Below, piece by piece: positions 1 through 4,505 of a stretch of 5,879 bases of DNA. The stretch spans positions 1 to 5,879 of the forward strand of contig JAZTXB010000168.1 of the NCBI GenBank assembly GCA_045636225.1, read 5' to 3'. Within the stretch, counting starts at the first letter, position 1. Every line of letters starts with the position of its first letter. This DNA is from UMGS1613 sp045636225. Its GTDB lineage: Bacteria; Bacillota_I; Bacilli_A; RF39; UBA660. The notes beneath the pieces were generated by a model that worked only from the letters and a program-made list of their open reading frames with translations, made no database searches and had not been told where the DNA came from. Position numbers and translations under genes: made by a program.

Positions 1-97
1 GTCTTATATTATATTTAGAAACTAATTTTGGAATTGTTAATCCGTTTTTTCTATCTTTATATAAATTTATTTTATCTTTATAAGTTAATTTTGACAT
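1..97 (-). CDS. IS3-family transposase OrfA, N-terminal fragment (HTH domain)
   Basis: The frame starts at ATG 97-95 and runs off the left edge after 32 codons. The protein begins MSKLTYKDKINLYKDRKNG and continues with LTIPKLVSKYNIR. This is the helix-turn-helix start of the OrfA subunit in IS150-like transposases, which binds the element's inverted repeats. OrfA is usually fused to the catalytic OrfB by a programmed -1 frameshift, but that part is not visible. A good ribosome binding site (CGAGG, 9 bases before the ATG) lies between the inverted repeat and the start. Whether the full transposase is intact is unknown. Confidence 0.72.
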   Translation of the reverse strand, partial: MSKLTYKDKINLYKDRKNGLTIPKLVSKYNIR

Positions 98-115
98 ATA
101 AAAACCTCGTTTCTA

Positions 116-140
116 TGTCCAAGAAACGGGGTTCATATCA
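116..140 (-). repeat. Terminal inverted repeat of the IS3-like element
   Basis: On the minus strand these 25 bases run from TGATATGAACCCC at the tip (140) to TTGGACA (122-116). The TG tip, the internal CCCC and the TTGGACA inner end match the usual IS150-subgroup terminal repeat. The tip is placed at 140 because that gives the usual 25-base length. A tip at 135 (TGAACCCC) is possible. The partner repeat is outside the window. Confidence 0.65.
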
Positions 141-206
141 TACATTAATATTATATAACTTGTTTACATATGTTTTAAATTGTGTCAATTTTTTTAAAAT
201 ATTAAT

Positions 207-233
207 AAAAAAATATCTATCTCAAGATATTTT
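207..233 (-). terminator. Rho-independent terminator of the rnc operon
   Basis: On the minus strand AAAATATCT (233-225) pairs with AGATATTTT (218-210) over a six-base loop, giving a 9-bp stem followed by a T-rich run. It overlaps the yebC stop codon by two bases. The stem is nearly all A-T, so it may be a weak stop. Confidence 0.55.
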
Positions 234-945
234 ATAATTCAACATTGTGATATACATTTTGTACATCATCTACTTCATCAAGCATAGAAAGTAATTTATT
301 AAATTCATCTAATGATTCACCTTCTAAAGTAATTCTATCTTTTGGAAGCATACTTATTTCATCTATAGTAAATTCTATATCATTTTTAATAGAAACAATT
401 GCTTCTTTAATTTTATATAGATCTGAAGGATTACCATATATTAATATGTTACCATTATCATTTTCCATATCTACAAAATCTATATCATTTTCTATTAATG
501 CATTCATAACGTCATCTTCTTCAAGACCACTAAATCCTACAGTACATAAATTATCATACATATAAGCAACACTACCCATTGCACCCATTTTTACTTTACA
601 TTTATTAAGTACTGTTCTAACATCACTAACGCTTCTATTAACATTATCTGTTAAACATTCAACCATAAGAGTAGAACCCGCTGGTCCAAATACTTCGTAT
701 GTTAATGTTTCATAGTTTTCACCTGCACCACTATTTACCTTATCGATTGCTCTTTTAATTACATCTCCTGGTACTTGTTCTTTTTTAGCTTTTTCTATTA
801 ATCTTTTTAAAGCAGGATTACCTTCTGGAGTTACACCTCCATTTTTTGCTGCTTGATAAATTTCTTTGGCATACATACCATATAATTTACCTTTTGCTGC
901 TCCTGTCTTAGCTTTAGCAGCAGCTATATTTGGAAATCTTCCCAT
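232..945 (-). CDS. yebC2: YebC/PmpR-family protein, YeeI/YebC-II subgroup (probable translation factor)
   Basis: This 237 aa protein has the usual family length. It begins MGRFPNIAAAKAKTG, the MGR..NI start of the YebC-II (B. subtilis YeeI, E. coli YeeN) branch rather than the MAGHSKW start of classical YebC. Further family marks are EIYQAAKNGG (28-37), VPGDVIKRAIDK (58-69), the FGPAG turn (86-90), the LTDNVNRSVSDVRTVLNK core (98-115) and GSVAYMYD (124-131). Older literature treats the family as DNA-binding regulators. Recent work on YebC-II/YebC2 proteins points to ribosome binding and relief of stalling at proline runs, so a cytosolic translation role is the better guess. It is the last gene of the leftward operon. 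Its AAGGAG ribosome binding site lies inside the last codons of the upstream gene, 2 nt away, implying translational coupling. Family assignment is firm; exact function is inferred. Confidence 0.93.
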   Translation of the reverse strand: MGRFPNIAAAKAKTGAAKGKLYGMYAKEIYQAAKNGGVTPEGNPALKRLIEKAKKEQVPGDVIKRAIDKVNSGAGENYETLTYEVFGPAGSTLMVECLTDNVNRSVSDVRTVLNKCKVKMGAMGSVAYMYDNLCTVGFSGLEEDDVMNALIENDIDFVDMENDNGNILIYGNPSDLYKIKEAIVSIKNDIEFTIDEISMLPKDRITLEGESLDEFNKLLSMLDEVDDVQNVYHNVEL

Positions 946-947
946 TA

Positions 948-1964
948 TTATCTCTCCTTTTCTTTTACTACTTCTTTTAAAAATTCATTTTGAGTTATCA
1001 AATTTATAATTTCAAGAGTTTCTTCTTTATTTAACTGTCCTAAAAATATATTATCAAAATGTAACTTCAACCTATTAAAACAATTTACAAACTTAATAGT
1101 TGAATTATAATCATCATTAAGTTTTTTATTTTCTATTTCATTTTTTAATATTTCAATTTGTTCTTTTTCTAAGTTACCACTCATTGAATAAAATTTAATT
1201 TTATATTCTGCAGACAAATCTCTATTTTTTTGTCTTATTGGAAGTGGCGTTACTACTTTTACCTTATTTATATTATTTTCTTTCAAAAATGATATAAATA
1301 AAGCAAGTGCAACTACAAACGATGGTGTAACATTTCTATATTTCGAAATACCACTATTTATTGTTCTTAATTTTTCTTTTACTTCTAAATTAAACTGTGA
1401 ATCTATATTAGTTTTTTTATCTTTATTTTGAATAGCATATATATAACAAATACCTTCACTTATACCAAAACTTATTCTTGGCATAAAATACTCTGAATCA
1501 CCTTTTTGAAATCTTGATTTAAAACAATATGGAGTTTCTTGCTGATAACCTTGCATACATACTTCATATTTTATTTCTCCTAATTCAGTATTTTTCTCCC
1601 CATATTTATTAGATAATAATTTATCATCAAGGAAATTAATATATTTTCTTACATAATTTTCTATATTACTCATTTCTTTATCAGTAATATTAATAAATAA
1701 AAAAGAAAGTATTATTTTTATATTATCTTTTGTTTCATTTAATTTGTAAAACTTTAATGCCTTATATACATATTCAGTTAAAGTTCTATAAAAACTATCT
1801 TTATTTTTAATATATAAGTTAGGCATATTTAATAACTCTAATTCATCTACTATATTAAATAATATTCTTATAATTCTTGTATCAAAATCATCAATTATTT
1901 TTACTTCACCTAATTTAGCTTCATCTTTTAATTCTTTAAATGATTGTATTATTATCTCTTTCAT
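948..1964 (-). CDS. Conserved-looking protein of unknown function between rnc and yebC
   Basis: I do not recognise this protein. From ATG 1964 it has 338 aa. An upstream in-frame ATG at 1976 would give 342 aa but has no Shine-Dalgarno, whereas ATG 1964 has a weak GGGGA six to seven bases before it. Either start overlaps the end of rnc (29 or 41 nt). In 342-aa numbering, residues 1-125 are helical and charged. Residues 133-185 look like a compact strand-rich domain with PYCFKSRFQKGD, YFMPRISFGIS and CYIYAIQNK. Residues 211-250 have YRNVTPSFVVALALFISFLK followed by KVKVVTPLPIRQKNR, and 297-310 have FVNCFNRLKLHFDN. There is no signal peptide and no obvious nucleotide-binding or catalytic motif, so it is probably cytosolic. 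The AIQNK / VTPS...ALALF / PLPIR pattern faintly recalls uncharacterised accessory proteins of Firmicutes; that is memory, not a search result. Its C-terminal codons carry the yebC ribosome binding site. Confidence 0.85.
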   Translation of the reverse strand: MKEIIIQSFKELKDEAKLGEVKIIDDFDTRIIRILFNIVDELELLNMPNLYIKNKDSFYRTLTEYVYKALKFYKLNETKDNIKIILSFLFINITDKEMSNIENYVRKYINFLDDKLLSNKYGEKNTELGEIKYEVCMQGYQQETPYCFKSRFQKGDSEYFMPRISFGISEGICYIYAIQNKDKKTNIDSQFNLEVKEKLRTINSGISKYRNVTPSFVVALALFISFLKENNINKVKVVTPLPIRQKNRDLSAEYKIKFYSMSGNLEKEQIEILKNEIENKKLNDDYNSTIKFVNCFNRLKLHFDNIFLGQLNKEETLEIINLITQNEFLKEVVKEKER

Positions 1965-2631
1965 CAAAATCCCCATTTTGAGCTTTTTTTAAAGCATCAT
2001 GAGCAGCTATTTGCTCTGCTTCTTTTTTACTATGAGCAGTACCTCTTCCATAAACGATATCATTTATTACTACTTCTACTGTAAATGTTTTATCATGAGC
2101 TGGTCCTTGTTCATCAACAATTATATATTCTAAACTTTTTTTATCTGTTTGAACTAATTCTTGAAGTACTGATTTATAGTCATCAAAAAATTCTATACTT
2201 TTATCTTCTATTAGAGGAATAACATGTTTATATAAGAATTTCTTTACTTCATCAAAACCTAAATCTAAATACATAGCGCCTACAAAAGATTCAAATATAT
2301 CTGCAACAATTGCTTTTCTATACTTTCCTCCTCTTTCCTCTTCACCATGCCCTAATTTCAAATATTCATTTAACCCTAATCTAGTAGAATATTCATAGTT
2401 AGCATTCTCACAAACATAATGACTTCTATACTTAGTCATTTTTCCTTCCTCATATTCTGTATTTTTATATAAATAATCACTTATTATAAGTTCTACTACT
2501 GCATCACCTAAGTATTCTAATCTTTCATAACTAGTCACACCATTTTCATTAGCGTAACTTGTATGTGTTAAAGCCTTTTCATATAATTTTACATTTTTAT
2601 AAGGTATTTCTAATTTTTCTAATAATTTCAT
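1936..2631 (-). CDS. rnc: Ribonuclease III
   Basis: RNase III cuts double-stranded RNA in the cytoplasm, mainly in rRNA precursor processing and mRNA turnover, as a Mg2+-dependent homodimer. The 231 aa length is typical. The N-terminal RNase III domain (about 1-145) has the signature YERLEYLGDAV (35-45). By comparison with known enzymes the acidic catalytic residues are E39, D43, D111 and E114, all present, with E36 at the dimer-side acidic position. A second conserved stretch is KYRKAIVADIFESFVGA (103-119). The C-terminal double-stranded-RNA-binding domain (about 152-218) has DYKSVLQELVQ, GPAHDKTFTVEV and KKEAEQIAAHDAL. The last 12 residues are a polar tail encoded where the next gene already begins. 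ATG 2631 is preceded by AGGTGATT. It is first in the rnc-unknown-yebC operon, not next to its common partners smc, ftsY or acpP. Confidence 0.97.
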   Translation of the reverse strand: MKLLEKLEIPYKNVKLYEKALTHTSYANENGVTSYERLEYLGDAVVELIISDYLYKNTEYEEGKMTKYRSHYVCENANYEYSTRLGLNEYLKLGHGEEERGGKYRKAIVADIFESFVGAMYLDLGFDEVKKFLYKHVIPLIEDKSIEFFDDYKSVLQELVQTDKKSLEYIIVDEQGPAHDKTFTVEVVINDIVYGRGTAHSKKEAEQIAAHDALKKAQNGDFDERDNNTII

Positions 2632-2646
2632 GCAATCACCTACTTT

Positions 2647-2655
2647 ATTATATCA
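2647..2655 (-). promoter_or_regulatory. Candidate extended -10 promoter for rnc operon
   Basis: The minus strand reads TGATATAAT, a perfect TATAAT (2652-2647) with the TG of an extended -10. The -35 position is poor (TTTCTA at a 17-base spacing). Transcription would start near 2640, leaving only about ten bases before the ATG, so the Shine-Dalgarno would be at the very 5' end. The same nine bases recur at 4066-4074. Confidence 0.4.
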
Positions 2656-2682
2656 AAATTTTATAAAAATAGAAATTATTAT

Positions 2683-2711
2683 TTTACTTTTTATGTCTTT
2701 TTTAGTATAAT
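2683..2711 (+). promoter_or_regulatory. Candidate sigma-A-type promoter for yidD and the lipoprotein
   Basis: TTTACT (2683-2688) and a perfect TATAAT (2706-2711) are separated by 17 bases, facing the yidD gene. The predicted start site lies near 2718, giving a leader of about nine bases. It is divergent from, and interleaved with, the region driving rnc. Confidence 0.5.
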
Positions 2712-2726
2712 TATAGTGGTGTTAAT

Positions 2727-2939
2727 ATGAAATATATATTAATTGGATTAATAAGAGTATATCAGTTACTTCCCTTGCCAACTCACAGTATGTGTAAATT
2801 CACACCTACTTGTTCAAATTATGGCATTGAAGCAATTAAAAAATATGGAAGTATTAAAGGTACTCTACTCACAATAAAAAGAATAATAAGGTGTAACCCA
2901 CTATCTAAAGGCGGTTATGATCCTTTAGTAAAGGAGTAA
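2727..2939 (+). CDS. yidD: Membrane protein insertion efficiency factor YidD
   Basis: A 70 aa protein of the YidD family, small inner-face membrane-associated proteins thought to help YidC/Sec insert membrane proteins. The family core is nearly complete: MCKFTPTCSNYGIEAIKKYG (22-41), KGTLLTIKRIIRCNPLSKGG (44-63) and YDP (64-66). The three conserved cysteines (C23, C29, C56) are present. The first 18 residues form the usual amphipathic or hydrophobic start (ILIGLIRVYQLLPLP). A modest GGTG ribosome binding site is five bases before ATG. YidD is often found with rnpA, rpmH and yidC; here it is instead paired with a lipoprotein gene 3 nt downstream, whose AAAGGAG ribosome binding site (2930-2936) lies in yidD's last codons. 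The two are almost certainly co-transcribed. Confidence 0.95.
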   Translation: MKYILIGLIRVYQLLPLPTHSMCKFTPTCSNYGIEAIKKYGSIKGTLLTIKRIIRCNPLSKGGYDPLVKE

Positions 2940-2942
2940 TTT

Positions 2943-3797
2943 ATGAAAAAAATAAAATATTTATTGTTAGTTATGTTATTTTGTTTAACAGGTTGCTTTA
3001 AAGCAAATTCTATGGATGATATAAAAATTGCAACTTCAGTATACCCTATTGAATATGTTGTAAAAACACTTTATGGAGAACATAGTACTGTGGTTAGTAT
3101 ATATCCACATGACTCTGATATTTATAATTTTAAAGTTACTAAAGTATTATTAAAGGATTATAGTACAAATGATATGTTTATTTTTAATGGTTTATCTGAT
3201 GAAAAAGATTATGTTAAATCAATGAAGAAATCAAATGATGAATTAATGATTATAAACTCTACTGAAAATATACCATATGAATATTCTATGGAAGAACTTT
3301 GGCTAGACCCAAATAATTTACTTACGATTGCTAATAACATAAAAAATGGTTTTGAAGAATATATAGATGCTAAATATTTAACAGATAAAATAAATCAAAA
3401 TTATGATAATTTAAAAATAGAATTAACTGGATTAGATGGAAAATTTTATTCATCAGTAAAAAATGCAAAAACAAAATCTATTATAGTAACTGACGATGCT
3501 TTTAAATTTTTAGAAAAATACGGTTTGCAGGTTGTTTCTTTAGATGAAGATACAATTGATCAAAAAAGTATTTCAACAGCAAAAAAATTATTAGAAGATG
3601 GAACTTGTAATTACATATTTATTAAATATCTTGAGGATTTAAGCGAAACAGTTAATGAATTATTAGAAGCTTCTAGCGCAAATACATTAGAGTTTTATAC
3701 AATGACTAACTTAAATGAATTAAATATAGATAAAAACAATTATATAACTTTAATGAATAATAATTTAGAAAATCTTAGACTAGAATTATATAAATAA
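2943..3797 (+). CDS. ZnuA/PsaA-like ABC transporter substrate-binding lipoprotein with altered metal site
   Basis: A 284 aa exported lipoprotein. The signal peptide MKKIKYLLLVMLFCLTGC ends in a clear lipobox (LTGC, C18 lipidated), so it is anchored outside the membrane. The body follows the cluster A-I (Zn/Mn) binding-protein layout: IKIATSVYPIEYVVKTLYGE (27-46), the loop around 54-66, NDMFIFNGL (76-84), ELWLDPNNLLTIANNI (118-133), a long linking helix (134-172), VTDDAFKFLEKYGLQVVSL (182-200) and NYIFIKYLEDLSETVNELL (223-241). In relatives metal is held by His in DPH.YEP, His in DPH.WLDP, His (Zn type) before DAF, and a late Asp. Here those positions read Y61, E118, D184 and about M254, so normal Zn/Mn binding is doubtful. 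No permease or ATPase gene is adjacent. It follows yidD by 3 nt. The family fold is likely, the ligand unknown. Confidence 0.82.
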   Translation: MKKIKYLLLVMLFCLTGCFKANSMDDIKIATSVYPIEYVVKTLYGEHSTVVSIYPHDSDIYNFKVTKVLLKDYSTNDMFIFNGLSDEKDYVKSMKKSNDELMIINSTENIPYEYSMEELWLDPNNLLTIANNIKNGFEEYIDAKYLTDKINQNYDNLKIELTGLDGKFYSSVKNAKTKSIIVTDDAFKFLEKYGLQVVSLDEDTIDQKSISTAKKLLEDGTCNYIFIKYLEDLSETVNELLEASSANTLEFYTMTNLNELNIDKNNYITLMNNNLENLRLELYK

Positions 3798-3823
3798 AAA
3801 AAGAACTTTTAAAAGTTCTTTTT
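3798..3823. terminator. Bidirectional terminator between the lipoprotein gene and the 59-codon gene
   Basis: Positions 3798-3808 (AAAAAGAACTT) pair perfectly with 3813-3823 over a four-base loop, an 11-bp stem flanked by T-rich sequence on both strands. It starts right after the lipoprotein stop codon and overlaps the stop of the opposing 59 aa gene, so it serves both convergent transcripts. Confidence 0.8.
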
Positions 3824-4001
3824 ATATTTGTTTTTGTTCGTTTCTTAATAATAACACACCATATATAACTATCATTGGTAGTATACATATCCCAAAACAT
3901 TGTATTATCATATTATCAAATTGTAATAATATCTCAGCTATAAAAATTAATACTAGAATTGCTAATATATATTTGATACGATTATTTTTTATAGTTTTCA
4001 T
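3822..4001 (-). CDS. Small two-helix membrane protein, 59 aa, unknown
   Basis: ATG 4001-3999 opens a 59-codon frame ending TAA at 3822-3824. The protein has a basic start (MKTIKNNRIK), a first hydrophobic segment (about 11-27, YILAILVLIFIAEILL), a short polar turn (QFDN), a second hydrophobic segment (about 32-52, ending in CILPMIVIYGVLLL) and a charged tail (RNEQKQI). This fits a small membrane hairpin with both ends inside. I know of no family for it. Its own promoter (4066-4094) and terminator (3798-3823) bracket it as a single transcription unit. The Shine-Dalgarno AAAGGTGGG (4032-4024) is 22 bases from the ATG, with a hairpin between. It is too short for routine gene calling, but the complete promoter-to-terminator frame argues that it is real. 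Confidence 0.65.
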   Translation of the reverse strand: MKTIKNNRIKYILAILVLIFIAEILLQFDNMIIQCFGICILPMIVIYGVLLLRNEQKQI

Positions 4002-4035
4002 AAATACACATTAAAATGTGTTTCCCACCTTTCAA
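3982..4035 (-). CDS. Possible 17-codon leader peptide with TTG start
   Basis: TTG 4035-4033 lies six bases after GGAG of a strong Shine-Dalgarno (AAAAAGGAGA, 4050-4041). The frame would encode MKGGKHILMCIYENYKK and stop at TAA 3984-3982, inside the 59-codon gene, overlapping its start out of frame by 20 bases. Translation of it would pass through the hairpin and both ribosome binding signals, so it could couple or control translation of the downstream gene. The peptide matches nothing I know, and the frame could be chance. Confidence 0.28.
   Translation of the reverse strand: MKGGKHILMCIYENYKK
4002..4032 (-). promoter_or_regulatory. Shine-Dalgarno separated from start codon by a hairpin
   Basis: On the minus strand AAAGGTGGG (4032-4024) is followed by ACACATTTTAATGTGT (4021-4006) and then TATTT ATG. 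The 16 bases can fold as a 6-bp stem with a four-base loop. With that hairpin folded, the effective distance from the Shine-Dalgarno to the ATG falls from 22 to 6 bases, the usual optimum. Confidence 0.45.
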
Positions 4036-4065
4036 AAATATCTCCTTTTTCAAAGAAGTAGCTGT

Positions 4066-4094
4066 ATTATATCACAAAAAAATAATTTTGTAAA
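4066..4094 (-). promoter_or_regulatory. Strong sigma-A-type promoter for the 59-codon gene
   Basis: On the minus strand TTTACA (4094-4089), a 17-base spacer, and TATAAT (4071-4066) with the extended -10 TG (4074-4073) make the best promoter match in the window. Transcription should start near 4059, upstream of both Shine-Dalgarno sites. Confidence 0.65.
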
Positions 4095-4098
4095 ATTA

Positions 4099-4121
4099 AA
4101 AAAAGAGATGAACTCTTTTTT
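4099..4121 (-). terminator. Terminator of the YjcZ-like gene pair
   Basis: On the minus strand AAAAAAGAG (4121-4113) pairs with CTCTTTTTT (4107-4099) across a five-base loop, and the T run continues to 4098. It begins within the stop codon of the 44 aa gene. Confidence 0.75.
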
Positions 4122-4254
4122 AATATAATCTTGATCCTAATATAATTGCTAATAATATATATAATACAATTATTATTATAAATCCATTATTACTTCTTGA
4201 ACAACATCCATTATTTTGTTGTTGAACTTTTTCACAAGAATTATTACTATTCAT
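4120..4254 (-). CDS. YjcZ-like tiny membrane protein, 44 aa
   Basis: ATG 4254-4252 opens 44 codons ending TAA at 4122-4120. A polar, Asn/Gln/Cys-rich head (MNSNNSCEKVQQQNNGCCSR) leads into a Gly-Phe start and one hydrophobic helix (GFIIIIVLYILLAIILG, 24-40) with a short tail. The GF..I.VL.ILL..I.G pattern is that of the tiny transmembrane proteins named YjcZ in Bacillus. They are annotated as sporulation proteins, though their role is essentially unknown. The AGGAGGTG ribosome binding site overlaps the stop codon of the 28 aa gene ten bases upstream, so the two are translated together. A terminator follows at once. The three cysteines (C7, C17, C18) may be functional. Confidence 0.75.
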   Translation of the reverse strand: MNSNNSCEKVQQQNNGCCSRSNNGFIIIIVLYILLAIILGSRLY

Positions 4255-4264
4255 TTTACACCTC

Positions 4265-4351
4265 CTAAATATATGCTCCAAGTATGATTATTAAAAGAAT
4301 AAATAATACTAAAACGATAGCTGCTCCAGATACACCAGAATTACAACACAT
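4265..4351 (-). CDS. YjcZ-like tiny membrane protein, 28 aa
   Basis: ATG 4351-4349 starts a 28-codon frame ending TAG at 4267-4265. The protein is a CC-containing head (MCCNSGVSG) and a single hydrophobic helix, AIVLVLFILLIIILGAYI. It is close to the VVLFILLIIVG core that defines the ~26-residue YjcZ family of Bacillus (the 'tiny transmembrane' proteins, labelled sporulation proteins). A near-perfect AGGAGG lies nine bases before the ATG. It is the first gene of a two-gene unit with the 44 aa relative, which probably arose by tandem duplication. It would insert as a single-pass membrane peptide with both ends very short. Family is likely; function is unknown. Confidence 0.8.
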   Translation of the reverse strand: MCCNSGVSGAAIVLVLFILLIIILGAYI

Positions 4352-4385
4352 ATAATCTTTCCTCCTTTTTCATTATTTTCATAGT

Positions 4386-4414
4386 ATTTTATGAAAATTT
4401 TATGATTTTGTGAG
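4386..4414 (-). promoter_or_regulatory. Weak candidate promoter for the YjcZ-like pair
   Basis: On the minus strand CTCACA (4414-4409) and TAAAAT (4391-4386) are 17 bases apart, upstream of the AGGAGG of the 28 aa gene. The match is moderate and the region is almost all A/T. An 8-base repeat TTTTATGA (4387-4394 and 4398-4405 on the plus strand, 11 bases apart) overlaps it. Confidence 0.25.
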
Positions 4415-4421
4415 TATTTAT

Positions 4422-4441
4422 ATTGAATTTTCTTATTCAAT
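4422..4441. repeat. Inverted repeat over the foldase promoter
   Basis: ATTGAAT (4422-4428) and ATTCAAT (4435-4441) form a perfect 7-base inverted repeat around TTTCTT. The left arm contains the -35 box of the rightward promoter and the repeat lies in the divergent intergenic region, so it could be an operator. The arms are A/T-rich and chance is possible. Confidence 0.35.
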
Positions 4442-4451
4442 TTGTTAAAAT
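4423..4451 (+). promoter_or_regulatory. Candidate promoter for the PrsA-like foldase
   Basis: TTGAAT (4423-4428) and TAAAAT (4446-4451) are separated by 17 bases, with the extended -10 TG at 4443-4444. Transcription would begin near 4458, giving a leader of about 48 bases before ATG 4506. Confidence 0.5.
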
Positions 4452-4489
4452 ATTAAATGTATGATGATTGTACATCGTATTATTTTAAG

Positions 4490-4499
4490 AAAGGAGAGG
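4490..4499 (+). promoter_or_regulatory. Ribosome binding site that fixes the foldase start
   Basis: AAAGGAGAGG lies six bases before ATG 4506. An in-frame ATG at 4461 has no Shine-Dalgarno and would begin almost at the predicted transcription start, so 4506 is the better start. Confidence 0.8.
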
Positions 4500-4505
4500 C
4501 TAAAT

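Larger units (their letters stand above)
1..140 (-). mobile_element. IS3-family (IS150-like) insertion sequence, left end only
   Basis: One end of an insertion sequence enters the window from the left. Read on the minus strand it starts with a 25-base end (140 to 116) that begins TGA, has a run of C in the middle and finishes TTGGACA. This is the pattern typical of IS150-group IS3 elements. An orfA-like reading frame with its own ribosome binding site follows immediately. Only this end is visible, so the orfA/orfB frameshift, the DDE transposase, the other inverted repeat and any target-site duplication cannot be checked. The element sits just beyond the terminator of the leftward rnc operon, so it breaks no visible gene. 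Confidence 0.75.

Noticed and set aside
150..186. TTGACA and TATAAT boxes on the minus strand facing the IS end
   Set aside because: Both hexamers are present (186-181 and 155-150) but they are about 25 bases apart, too far for one promoter.
28..237. Plus-strand frame of 69 codons
   Set aside because: It lies antisense to the IS end and the rnc-operon terminator, has no Shine-Dalgarno, and its composition is just that of A/T-rich non-coding sequence.
4387..4405. Direct repeat TTTTATGA x2, one helical turn apart
   Set aside because: Only two short A/T-rich copies; not enough to call a regulator-binding array or iteron.
4385..4412. Sporulation sigma-K-like motif (AC, 16 bases, CATAAAATA) before the YjcZ-like pair
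   Set aside because: The pattern is loose and easily arises by chance in this A/T-rich region; nothing else in the window shows that the host sporulates.
4461..4505. Upstream in-frame ATG extending the foldase by 15 residues
   Set aside because: It has no ribosome binding site and would begin at the predicted transcription start; ATG 4506 has AAAGGAGAGG in the right place.
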